Positions 55,456 to 63,508 of a stretch of DNA of 64,000 nucleotides are shown here, piece by piece (within the stretch, counting starts at the first letter, position 1; the number at the start of each line of letters is the position of its first letter). The notes under the pieces were generated by a model. The model made no database searches and was not told the origin of the DNA. It saw only the letters and a list, made by a program, of their open reading frames with translations. A program made the position numbers and the translations under genes. This DNA is from Paenibacillus anaericanus (GTDB taxonomy: Bacteria > Bacillota > Bacilli > Paenibacillales > Paenibacillaceae): the NCBI RefSeq assembly GCF_003994475.1, contig NZ_RZNY01000003.1, positions 350,182 to 414,181 on the forward strand. Direction: 5' to 3'.

Positions 55456-56115
55456 TCATCCGCGTTTGGCACTATAATTTTTGAACCAACCGAACATAAT
55501 TACTGTTACAGCCAAAATAGTTGGAATCATATTGGCGAACATGGGGATTGCTAAGGTAATCATTGACCCAAGCTGCGGGTCATGCAGCAACATTCTACCA
55601 GCTGTGTAACCCAATATCCCTGCTCCAACATAACTAAGCAGCGGCAGACGATGTAACCAATCCGCGATTAAATTACTTCCCCAGACGACAATAGGAATAC
55701 TGATGGCAATTCCGATGACTAGGATGGCTAGATCTCCATCAGCAAGCGCCGCTATGGCTAGTACATTATCCAGGCTCATAATGATGTCTGCAACGAGGAT
55801 GGTTTGCACCGCTCGCCACATCGTACTCGCTTCTTCTGTTCGGGTGCTATCATCATGAGGAAGTAGAAGTTTAAAGGCAATACCTGCGAGGAAAATCCCA
55901 CCAGCTGCCTGAATAAATGGAATTTGTAATAGAATAACCGCTACCCACGTTAGTAGGCAACGTAATACTACAGCACCCAAAGCCCCCCACCATACTGCCT
56001 GTTTACGCTGCTTAAGTGGTAAGTTTTTACTCGCCATGGCGATGACCACAGCATTATCACCACTTAACACTAAATTTATAATCAGTATTTCAGACAACAG
56101 AAGTATATGCTCCAC
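55456..56115 (-). CDS. TerC-family membrane protein (YjbE type), copy 1
   Basis: A 219-aa protein with seven predicted helices. The two TerC acidic motifs are LVLSGDNAVVIAMAS near the N-terminus and MSLDNVLAIAALADG in the middle. YjbE-type TerC proteins are manganese exporters or metal loaders for secreted enzymes. I favour GTG 56115 because AGGGGAGGG lies six bases before it; ATG two codons earlier has no spacing. The Shine-Dalgarno is part of a hairpin (CCCCT/AGGGG, 56127-56146). It is divergent from a paralogue. Confidence 0.88.
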   Translation of the reverse strand: MEHILLLSEILIINLVLSGDNAVVIAMASKNLPLKQRKQAVWWGALGAVVLRCLLTWVAVILLQIPFIQAAGGIFLAGIAFKLLLPHDDSTRTEEASTMWRAVQTILVADIIMSLDNVLAIAALADGDLAILVIGIAISIPIVVWGSNLIADWLHRLPLLSYVGAGILGYTAGRMLLHDPQLGSMITLAIPMFANMIPTILAVTVIMFGWFKNYSAKRG

Positions 56116-56126
56116 AATCATCCCTC

Positions 56127-56146
56127 CCCTACAGTACTATGAGGGG
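56127..56146 (-). promoter_or_regulatory. Hairpin that hides the Shine-Dalgarno of TerC copy 1
   Basis: On the minus strand CCCCT, about ten bases, then AGGGG, which is part of the ribosome binding site AGGGGAGGG. If stable it would lower translation initiation. No yybP-ykoY consensus is visible in the 127-base gap. Confidence 0.4.
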
Positions 56147-56242
56147 ATGAGCCAAGCTATGACTAGTTCACAAAAAATCACTTGGACAATGACTCCTTTT
56201 TGTTATTAAATACGTATATAGCCTATAGAGGAAGTGACATGA

Positions 56243-56947
56243 GTGGAATTATTCAGTGCTACATTTTTTATCTCATTGATCAATATTATTTTTATTGATC
56301 TCATTTTGGCCGGGGACAATGCAATTGTGATTGGTATGGCAGCTAAGAAGCTACCTCAGACCGTGCAGAAGAAAGCGATTCTTTATGGGACGGCCGGTGC
56401 CGTAATACTACGAATTTTAGCAACTTTAGTCGTAGTCTGGTTACTTGAAATCCCTTGGTTACTTGCAATTGGAGGTGCCATGCTGGTGTTTATCGCCTAC
56501 AAGGTATTAGCCGATGAAGGGGATCACGATTCAATTGAAGCCAAAAGTTCGCTTTGGCCTGCAGTACGGACTATAGTTATCGCCGATGCGGCTATGGGTC
56601 TTGATAATGTCATAGCTGTCGCAGGTGCGTCTCAACAGCATATGGTGCTCGTTGTCATTGGATTACTGATCAGCGTTCCAATTGTGATCTGGGGAAGTAC
56701 GTTATTTATTAAGTTATTAGATTCATTTCCCTGGATCTCTTATGTCGGAGCTGCAGTTTTAGCCTATACAGCCGCCCATATGATTACCACGGAACCGCAT
56801 TTCCTACCTTTCTTTGAGGACAAGCCTATACTGCGCTACCTATTTATTCTAATTGTAATGGCTGCAGTACTCGGTCTGGGTTTCCGTAAGAAAAAACTTC
56901 AACGGGAAAAAACGAAGAACCAACAATCCCAAATAGCAACTCACTAG
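56243..56947 (+). CDS. TerC-family membrane protein (YjbE type), copy 2
   Basis: A 234-aa paralogue of the divergent gene. Seven helices; acidic motifs LILAGDNAIVIGMAAKKLP and MGLDNVIAVAGASQQ. The C-terminus is basic (FRKKKLQREKTK). The start is GTG 56243 after GAGGAAGTG; an ATG four bases upstream is out of frame and gives no TerC sequence. The two copies probably arose by duplication and inversion, or share a bidirectional control region. Metal specificity (Mn) is by family only. Confidence 0.9.
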   Translation: MELFSATFFISLINIIFIDLILAGDNAIVIGMAAKKLPQTVQKKAILYGTAGAVILRILATLVVVWLLEIPWLLAIGGAMLVFIAYKVLADEGDHDSIEAKSSLWPAVRTIVIADAAMGLDNVIAVAGASQQHMVLVVIGLLISVPIVIWGSTLFIKLLDSFPWISYVGAAVLAYTAAHMITTEPHFLPFFEDKPILRYLFILIVMAAVLGLGFRKKKLQREKTKNQQSQIATH

Positions 56948-56968
56948 TATCTCATACGACTAGGAAAT

Positions 56969-57015
56969 AAGAAGCCGGAAATCTCCCTTAGGGTTGAATT
57001 CCGGCTTCTTGTTTT
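56969..57015. terminator. Bidirectional terminator between TerC copy 2 and thiI
   Basis: Perfect 12-bp arms AAGAAGCCGGAA and TTCCGGCTTCTT, followed by GTTTT on + and by TTATTTCC on -. It serves the convergent TerC and thiI genes. Confidence 0.9.
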
Positions 57016-58249
57016 AGAACCATTTATCTTGCACGACCGGCTCTTCACCAGTACTTCTATCAATGTCCTGATCAGGTCTTATACATAGGGTCTCAGTTCC
57101 TTGAACCGCCTTTTCAATTTCCTCTGTCAATTGAGTTAACGACGCTTCAGCACTCTCAATGATCCTTAAATTAGGGTTTGTCGCAGGTGATTTAGGAACA
57201 AACAACGTGCAACAGTCTTCATAAGGGAGAATTGACAACTCATAAGTTCCGATTTGCCTTGCCATTGAAATAATCTCCTCTTTGTCACTCATGACGAGTG
57301 GCCGCAAAAGAGGTAAATCCGTTGCCCTACCTATCACGTTCATACTTGACAGGGTTTGGCTTGCCACTTGTCCTAAGCTATCCCCTGTTACCAAGGCTAA
57401 AGCTCCATTATTCTCCGCTAATCGAGTAGCGATGCGCAGCATGGCCCGTCTCATCAACGTGATCATCAGATTATCATGACCACTCTGGGACAAGATGGTT
57501 TGAATCTCTGTAAAAGGAACCAAATGAACCTTGATCTGTCCAACATAACTGGATAATACTCGAGCTAAATTTAAAACTTTCTCTTCCGCCTTTTTGCTTG
57601 TAAATGGATAGCTATGAAAATGAACGCATTCTATTTCCAACCCTCGACGCATGGCTGACCAACCCGCCACTGGGCTATCAATTCCTCCTGATAGAAGCAA
57701 CATAGCCTTCCCATTGCTCCCCAGTGGATAACCTCCGGCTGCTTGGATAACTTCAGTATATAGATAAGTTTCCTGCTCTCGAATTTCTACCCGCAAATTT
57801 ACTGCAGGATGATGAACATCTACCTTTAATCCTGGAACTGCCATCAGAATGGGTGTACTAACCAGTTTATTCATTTCAAGTGAAGGATGAGGAAATCCCT
57901 TCCAAGCTCTTTTAGCACTCACTTTAAATGTTTTCTCTCCTGCCCAGGATATGCCTTTCATGAAAGAAGTAGCTCCAGATAGGATATCTTCCAAATTCGA
58001 AGAAACTGTATTCATTGGAGAGATGGATGTTACACCAAATACATTTTTGAGAGCATCAATGATTTCATGGGCAGGCTCCCCATTTAACACGACATAAATT
58101 CGGCCATAATCCTTTCTGGCTTCAGTTCGAGGATAAGCACGTAACAACAACTTGACGTGGGACAAAGCCGCCTTCTCAAATCTTGATCGATTCTTGCCTT
58201 TGATCGTAATTTCTCCGAACCTAAGCAGCAGCAAATCGTATTCCGGCAT
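57014..58249 (-). CDS. thiI: tRNA 4-thiouridine synthase / thiazole sulfur carrier ThiI
   Basis: Uses persulfide sulfur to make 4-thiouridine at U8 of tRNA and takes part in thiazole synthesis. It has 411 aa. Ferredoxin-like and THUMP domains (about 1-165) and the PP-loop ATP pyrophosphatase with LLLSGGIDSPVAGW (about 185). No rhodanese domain is present, as in Bacillus, where the partner NifZ supplies sulfur directly. That partner gene lies immediately upstream; the stop and start share a base (TAATG). Confidence 0.96.
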   Translation of the reverse strand: MPEYDLLLLRFGEITIKGKNRSRFEKAALSHVKLLLRAYPRTEARKDYGRIYVVLNGEPAHEIIDALKNVFGVTSISPMNTVSSNLEDILSGATSFMKGISWAGEKTFKVSAKRAWKGFPHPSLEMNKLVSTPILMAVPGLKVDVHHPAVNLRVEIREQETYLYTEVIQAAGGYPLGSNGKAMLLLSGGIDSPVAGWSAMRRGLEIECVHFHSYPFTSKKAEEKVLNLARVLSSYVGQIKVHLVPFTEIQTILSQSGHDNLMITLMRRAMLRIATRLAENNGALALVTGDSLGQVASQTLSSMNVIGRATDLPLLRPLVMSDKEEIISMARQIGTYELSILPYEDCCTLFVPKSPATNPNLRIIESAEASLTQLTEEIEKAVQGTETLCIRPDQDIDRSTGEEPVVQDKWF

Positions 58250-59400
58250 TATGATGTTTCTCCTTTTAATTGATGTAATTGCTTAAGTACTTTGCCAAGC
58301 GACTTTAACAATTTATTAATATGTTCCTCTGTATGCTCTTCTCCTAAACTAATGCGCAGACCTGTAGATGCTGTCTCCGTATCCTTCCCTATGGCAAGTA
58401 AAACTCGACTTGGCTTACGCTGTTTGGAGGAACAAGCTGATTGTGTAGACACGAACATTCCTTCCTCTTCCAGCATGTGCAATATCACTTCAGCCTTCAT
58501 ACCGGGACAAGAGAAATGTACAATATGTGGGGCCCCTGCTCTATCTGAGTTCAGCACCAGTTCAGGTAACTCAGTAATCCCCTGAATTAGCATTTCCTTC
58601 AAACCTGATAATTTCCGGGCTCTAGTTTCCCAATTTTCATTCGTTAGTCTAATGGCTTTGGCCATACCCACGATATACGGAATATTCTCCGTACCTGCTC
58701 GTAATCCGCCTTCTTGGCCTCCTCCGGACAGAAGAGGAGATAAGACTAGACCCTCACGCACATACAATAGTCCAACCCCTTTAGGGCCTCTCCATTTATG
58801 TGCTGAAAGGCTATATAGATCAATACCACTTTCCACAATAGATAGCGAGACTTTGCCAAAACCTTGCACCCCGTCGACGTGGAATAACACACGGGCGTGA
58901 TCCTTCTTCAGCATTTTCCCAATCTCAGTGATCGGTTGAACAGAACCAATCTCATTATTGACATGCATCACGGAAACCAAGACTGTATCTTCACGTATTG
59001 CGGCAGCCACTTGTTCTGCATTAACCAATCCAGTCGAATTCACGGGCAGATAAGTAACTTCCCATCCTAAGGTTTCTAACTGCTTACAACATTCATAAAC
59101 AGAGGAGTGCTCAGTGTTGGTAGTTATGATATGCTTACCGCGGCTAATATACTGTAATGCAGAACCTTTGAGAGCCAGATTATTACTCTCGGTTGCTCCA
59201 GAAGTGAATATGATTTCACTGGGCTTAACCTTTAAAGCTTCAGCGCAAACCTCGCGTGCTTTTCTTAATAATTTACCACTTTCTTCTCCTAAACGATGCA
59301 GCGATGACGGATTCCCAAAGTGTGCAGCCATTACCTCTGCAATCGTTCGAGTCACATCCTCATAAGGAGGAGTGGTTGCAGCGTGGTCAAAATAGATCAC
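58249..59400 (-). CDS. nifZ: Cysteine desulfurase NifZ (NifS-like)
   Basis: PLP enzyme that takes sulfur from cysteine and passes it to ThiI. It has 383 aa. The N-terminus IYFDHAATTPP is typical; the PLP lysine is in SLSAHKWRGPKGVG; the persulfide cysteine is in STQSACSSKQRKPS, on a long flexible loop of group I type. GTG 59400 lies six bases after AGAGGTG; an in-frame GTG three codons earlier lies within that site. Its tight coupling to thiI supports the assignment as NifZ rather than IscS/SufS. Confidence 0.94.
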   Translation of the reverse strand: MIYFDHAATTPPYEDVTRTIAEVMAAHFGNPSSLHRLGEESGKLLRKAREVCAEALKVKPSEIIFTSGATESNNLALKGSALQYISRGKHIITTNTEHSSVYECCKQLETLGWEVTYLPVNSTGLVNAEQVAAAIREDTVLVSVMHVNNEIGSVQPITEIGKMLKKDHARVLFHVDGVQGFGKVSLSIVESGIDLYSLSAHKWRGPKGVGLLYVREGLVLSPLLSGGGQEGGLRAGTENIPYIVGMAKAIRLTNENWETRARKLSGLKEMLIQGITELPELVLNSDRAGAPHIVHFSCPGMKAEVILHMLEEEGMFVSTQSACSSKQRKPSRVLLAIGKDTETASTGLRISLGEEHTEEHINKLLKSLGKVLKQLHQLKGETS

Positions 59401-59441
59401 AAATCTCACCTCTAAACTAATATTTCAAAAAAAGACCAAAA

Positions 59442-59477
59442 GAAAAAACGCGAAAATCCGGATCCCGGAGCGTTTTC
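59442..59477 (-). terminator. Terminator after the lytic transglycosylase gene
   Basis: On the minus strand outer AACGC/GCGTT encloses a TCCGG-GAT-CCGGA stem, then TTTTTTCTTTT. It lies about 60 bases beyond the transglycosylase stop. Confidence 0.8.
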
Positions 59478-59534
59478 CCATTTTGATCTCTGTATACTTA
59501 CTCAGCGATAATCGCCGTATCTACTTAGAATATA

Positions 59535-60269
59535 TTAATCCCCATATTTTGTACGGGCTAATTCAATCTTGCGGATATAATTTTGCGTCTCTTGAGGAAG
59601 CAGATCCAACTTTTCCATTAATTGCTGATCATTCGTAATCCCAAGTCTTTGCACACGCCCAGGTCCTGCGTTATAGGCCGCTAATGCTGTCTTCTCATTC
59701 CCGTTAAAACGTTGAAGCTGATAGGATAAATAACGTGTTCCCCCATCGATGTTTTGAGCGGGATCAAATGAATCACTCACTCCGAGTCCTCTAGCCGTAC
59801 CATCCATCAGTTGCATCAACCCTTTTGCTCCCGCGGAAGAAACAGTTGATGCGTTAAATGAAGACTCTGTCTCGATGACTGCTTTAATTAGACTCTCTGG
59901 CACACCGTATGTCTGACTCGCACGGGATACCAACTCATCGATATCCTTACTGGCTCCTGTTGGGATTGAAGCTGATGTATTCATATCCAACATATTAATG
60001 TTACCACTTAATTCGGTTTCTCCAAAGGACTGCAACATTTGCCACATTTCCTCAGTCATCATTTCTGATGTAAGACCGCCTTGAAGCTCATTCCTAAGTG
60101 TACTTTCCGCATCTTGTCCCTCGGAAATCATCAATTCTTTCAACAATATGTCAAATAGTGATTCTCCTTTATCGCTGGAAGTAGTTCCAACTGAGGTACC
60201 CTGTAGGTCAATGCTATTTGCCATTTGTGATTTAATCAGTTGCCCCATAGTACGAGGATCTATTTGCAT
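59535..60269 (-). CDS. Lytic transglycosylase (SLT domain)
   Basis: Cleaves peptidoglycan glycan strands to 1,6-anhydro ends. It has 244 aa. The first 110 residues are low in homology and rich in Ser/Met/Glu. The SLT domain has the catalytic glutamate in IKAVIETESSFN, then GAKGLMQLM, ALAAYNAGPGRVQRLG and QNYIRKIE. No signal peptide or transmembrane helix is visible, so export is unclear; similar Bacilli proteins (YjbJ group) share this feature. Confidence 0.9.
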   Translation of the reverse strand: MQIDPRTMGQLIKSQMANSIDLQGTSVGTTSSDKGESLFDILLKELMISEGQDAESTLRNELQGGLTSEMMTEEMWQMLQSFGETELSGNINMLDMNTSASIPTGASKDIDELVSRASQTYGVPESLIKAVIETESSFNASTVSSAGAKGLMQLMDGTARGLGVSDSFDPAQNIDGGTRYLSYQLQRFNGNEKTALAAYNAGPGRVQRLGITNDQQLMEKLDLLPQETQNYIRKIELARTKYGD

Positions 60270-60371
60270 ATGTTAGATGCTCCTTTTCTTTTCCAAAAGG
60301 GAAGGTTGTCTATAGTTTACACTCCAACGACGACAATAACCACTCATTTTTCGCAAAAATCGTCATCCTTC

Positions 60372-60407
60372 AAAAAAAAAGGACCTTCGTCCTAAGGGAC
60401 GAAGGCC
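60372..60407 (-). terminator. Strong terminator after the DUF4190-like gene
   Basis: Stem GGCCTTCGTCC/GGACGAAGGTCC with a four-base loop and T9 on the minus strand. It lies 49 bases beyond the stop of the gene at 60456. Confidence 0.9.
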
Positions 60408-60455
60408 TACAGAAATATAAAATTTATAAATTACACAAACTGACTATAGCCAAAA

Positions 60456-60914
60456 TTAACGAGTCATTGGAATAAGAATGAAATAACTCAGAGTCGCCAG
60501 TATGCCTAGACCAATGGACCAAGCTCCAGAAGTTTTCCGACCTTGGCTATAAGCATAAAAACCCATGATTGCCGCTATTGGTCCTAAGATTATAGACCAC
60601 ATAAAGAGGGACAGAATACCCAATCCAACACCGACGTATCCTACAGTACTTCCCATCGTACTATCCGAGATATCGCTGCTTTCCATCGCCGTAATTTCAC
60701 CTTCTCGCTCATGGTTCTCATGGCGTTCTTCGCGCTTAGTGTCCCTGCCAAAGATCTCTCTTGGAGCAACCTCAGCTGAGTATTCCTCCTGGTGAGTAAT
60801 GCGTGGATAATCCTTACGCTGTTTACCCCCATTTCCGTTCCCGCTCTTATACGCCGGAGAAAATTTCTTAGTGTCGTCCCTACCCTTGGAATGATTATGA
60901 TTATGGTTAGACAT
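60456..60914 (-). CDS. DUF4190-like membrane protein with polar N-terminal half
   Basis: A 152-aa protein. The first 90 residues are hydrophilic (Asn-His repeats at the start, many Lys/Arg/Glu). The C-terminal part has two hydrophobic helices (about 92-118 and 131-149) with the glycine-rich pattern VGLGILSLFMWSIILGPIAAIMGFYAYSQG, resembling DUF4190. Function unknown. ATG 60914 is six bases after GGAGGTG. Confidence 0.75.
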   Translation of the reverse strand: MSNHNHNHSKGRDDTKKFSPAYKSGNGNGGKQRKDYPRITHQEEYSAEVAPREIFGRDTKREERHENHEREGEITAMESSDISDSTMGSTVGYVGVGLGILSLFMWSIILGPIAAIMGFYAYSQGRKTSGAWSIGLGILATLSYFILIPMTR

Positions 60915-60969
60915 CCAAAGCACCTCCGTAGTTTAATTTCGTGTGTACTTAGACAGTACACTTCGATAA

Positions 60970-61197
60970 TTACGATGATTTCGGCCTAAATGTGTGACAA
61001 CATGTAGCAGATGATGTGCTTGCCTTGTCTTGATGATCGCTATCGAAGGATTCCCCCGCAAACTCCGCACCATAGTGCTTCGTTGCATGTTGATCGATGT
61101 CGATCATGATTGCCTCTGCTTGACAGAAATTGTTCTCTCCCCAGAAGGTACAATTTGATACGCTGCATTTGACAATAGGCTTGTCGCCATTTGGCAT
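60970..61197 (-). CDS. DUF1540 cysteine-rich small protein
   Basis: A 75-aa protein. Cys11, Cys16 and Cys25 lie in the DUF1540 pattern (VKCSVSNCTFWGENNFCQA), with a Cys66-Cys67-His end motif (TCCHTF), suggesting metal binding. DUF1540 genes are common in spore formers; no function is known. ATG 61197 is six bases after GAGGTG. A hairpin terminator lies upstream in its leader region. Confidence 0.82.
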   Translation of the reverse strand: MPNGDKPIVKCSVSNCTFWGENNFCQAEAIMIDIDQHATKHYGAEFAGESFDSDHQDKASTSSATCCHTFRPKSS

Positions 61198-61270
61198 TTT
61201 GATCACCTCAAGCTTCATTTTCCCCGATCAAACAATTTGCTATGCGGAATGAGTGTTGTTAAATCGATGC

Positions 61271-61299
61271 AAAAAATAAAAAAATGCCTTTACGGCATC
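61271..61299 (-). terminator. Orphan terminator or attenuator upstream of the DUF1540 gene
   Basis: ATGCC-GTAAA-GGCAT (with one more A-T pair) followed on the minus strand by T7, A and T6. No minus-strand gene precedes it; the next gene is the divergent S8 protease at 61436. It could end a short leader RNA. Confidence 0.65.
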
Positions 61300-61435
61300 T
61301 CTGAAACATATCACAAAAGTAATAAATCCAAGCATTGCTTAGCTATTTATATTCCTTTCCTAAACGCATAAAAAGTTGATCTAATTCGAAGGATAAACTT
61401 AACTAAGTTAGTGATTATTGAAGGAGGCAACGCTT

Positions 61436-63316
61436 GTGAATTGGCGAAAATGGGTAGCTTTAGGAGTAGCGGGAATCGTAGCCGTGGTGGCGATTTCGCT
61501 CTTCCCCTCAACAGAAACCACACCACGTCATAATGCTGGACAACCATCAGCACCAACACCAGCTCAAGAAAAAAATTTAAAGCATAGTATGCTTAAGCAA
61601 GATATGGTTGCAACAGAGCGTATGTCACGATTAGATGCCAAGGGACATCTGAAGTCACTCTCCGTCGAATTAGGTAAATTAACAACAGAAAAACAAAAGA
61701 ACTACATTACCAATCTACAAAAGGATCATAAGCATTTCCAATCCATCTCATGGCTTGATCTATCCAGCGGCAAAGAACAAAAACTGGATCGACCACAATT
61801 TAAACCTAGTGCTGAAGAGAAGAAAGAACTTCATACTTATTTGAGTTTTGCCCGCAAAGCACTATCCCAATCTAAGTCATATGAATCTCCGGCATTCCCT
61901 GAAAATGATCCTAAATATTTCGTAGCCGCGCAACCGATTTCCAATCACAAGCAAGGTGTAATTGCCGTAATGGATGCGGGTATTTTAAATCGGGTAAAGG
62001 ATCATCAGAATAAAAATTTACGACTTATCCCCTATCCAAAAGAGGGGAAATATAAGGTGGAATCGATAAACGCAGATACGCATCGAGACATGACCGTTAA
62101 AACAGGCCATGACAATGAAAATGCGAGCCATTATTACGAAAATGAGATTGTCGTGACCTTCGAGCGAGAACCCTCTGCGTTCGAAATGAAACAAATACAG
62201 TCCGAACTTAAGTGCAAACCTGCACGCAAAATCGCAAGTACCTATATTTTCCACTCTGATGACAAGAATATGGAGCAAATGAAACAATATTTCATCAGCA
62301 AGTGGAAACCAAAATATGTAGAACCTCACTATCTATATATGACTAATGAAACAGATGGCCTGGATATTGGGACGACGTCGACGGAAATTCCTAATGATTT
62401 ATTATTCGCGGAATACCAATGGAATTTACCCATTATCGAAACAAACCGCGGTTGGAATGTGACTAAAGGTAGTAATGATGTGATCGTCGCCGTAGTCGAT
62501 ACTGGTGTTGACCTTAATCACCCGGATCTTCAGGGTAGGCTACTAAAAGGATACAACGCTATCGATGAGAGTGCAAAACCGATGGATGATGTGGGGCATG
62601 GCACGCATGTTGCGGGTATCATCGCAGCCAATGTGAATAATCACGAAGGCATTGCAGGTATGATGTGGGGAGGAAAGATTCTACCTGTTAAAGCTCTGGA
62701 TGATTCAGGTTCGGGTACCAGTTATTCTGTCGCACAGGGGATCATTTGGGCAGCGGACCATGGGGCCAAGGTCATAAATATGAGCCTAGGAAATTATGCC
62801 GATGCGAACTTTTTACATGAGGCTGTCAAATATGCCTTTGACCGGGATATCGTGCTTATTGCCGCTACCGGCAATGATAATACGGAACGTCCAGGTTATC
62901 CTGCAGCCTATCCTGAAGTATTATCTGTTTCGGCAACTGATTCAAATCTAGGGAAAGCGTCCTTCTCCAATTACGGTGACTATGTAGATGTGGTGGCACC
63001 AGGAGAAAGTATTGCTAGTACTTATCCGGACAATCAGTACGCTGCACTCTCAGGGACCTCAATGGCAAGTCCTCATGTAGCAGCACTTGCGGCATTGATT
63101 CGCTCTATAAACCCAGACCTCAAAAACACGGAAGTCATGGACATCATTCGTAAGAATGTGATTGATCTAGGGGATGTTGGGCGAGACAAATATTTCGGAT
63201 ATGGACAGATCGATGTTTATGCAACACTTCAAGCCGCTGGAGGTGCCGGTTCCCCTTTACAGTTCTGGCCACAGTACTTTCAGCAAAAAATAAATCGGAC
63301 TTTAGAAGGGAAATGA
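61436..63316 (+). CDS. Membrane-anchored or secreted S8 subtilisin-like protease
   Basis: A 626-aa serine protease. Residues about 6-23 are a signal sequence or anchor. About 50-195 form a module with PKYFVAAQPISNHKQGVIAVMDAG, resembling a single-Cache sensor fold. About 235-300 resemble a fervidolysin-type prodomain. The catalytic domain has Asp355 (VVDTGVDLNHPDL), His388 (GHGTHVAGI) and Ser542 (SGTSMASPHVAAL). The start is GTG 61436, eight bases after AAGGAGG. The long two-part proregion is unusual; the Cache-like reading is inference. Confidence 0.92.
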   Translation: MNWRKWVALGVAGIVAVVAISLFPSTETTPRHNAGQPSAPTPAQEKNLKHSMLKQDMVATERMSRLDAKGHLKSLSVELGKLTTEKQKNYITNLQKDHKHFQSISWLDLSSGKEQKLDRPQFKPSAEEKKELHTYLSFARKALSQSKSYESPAFPENDPKYFVAAQPISNHKQGVIAVMDAGILNRVKDHQNKNLRLIPYPKEGKYKVESINADTHRDMTVKTGHDNENASHYYENEIVVTFEREPSAFEMKQIQSELKCKPARKIASTYIFHSDDKNMEQMKQYFISKWKPKYVEPHYLYMTNETDGLDIGTTSTEIPNDLLFAEYQWNLPIIETNRGWNVTKGSNDVIVAVVDTGVDLNHPDLQGRLLKGYNAIDESAKPMDDVGHGTHVAGIIAANVNNHEGIAGMMWGGKILPVKALDDSGSGTSYSVAQGIIWAADHGAKVINMSLGNYADANFLHEAVKYAFDRDIVLIAATGNDNTERPGYPAAYPEVLSVSATDSNLGKASFSNYGDYVDVVAPGESIASTYPDNQYAALSGTSMASPHVAALAALIRSINPDLKNTEVMDIIRKNVIDLGDVGRDKYFGYGQIDVYATLQAAGGAGSPLQFWPQYFQQKINRTLEGK

Positions 63317-63432
63317 ACCTATAAGTTGACACTCTTCACTGTGATTAGACTAGCTACGATCACGAAAATTTATAATCGTAACATGAGCCCCGCTACCGAT
63401 TTCACTTAAAGGGAAATTCTCCTGTTTAGTTG

Positions 63433-63458
63433 ATAAGAGACCCCAGTAATTCTCTTAT
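63433..63458 (+). other. Hairpin downstream of the S8 protease gene
   Basis: ATAAGAGA/TCTCTTAT arms with a ten-base loop, about 115 bases beyond the protease stop. No T-run follows, so it is at best a weak terminator. It lies next to the insertion-sequence end. Confidence 0.35.
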
Positions 63459-63477
63459 AACTGGAAATATGGACCTC

Positions 63478-63499
63478 TGTCAAAAAAGTGGACACTACC
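63478..63499. repeat. Probable terminal inverted repeat of the IS3-family element
   Basis: TGTCAAAAAAGTGGACACTA starts with the TG expected for IS3-family ends and lies just beyond the transposase stop. The other end is outside the window, so the pairing and any 3-4 bp target duplication (CTC or similar at 63475-63477) cannot be checked. Confidence 0.55.
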
Positions 63500-63508
63500 T
63501 TAAGCGAA

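Noticed and set aside
56116..56242. yybP-ykoY manganese riboswitch between the TerC genes
   Set aside because: The gap is only about 127 bases, is shared by two promoters, and none of the conserved riboswitch segments can be found by eye.
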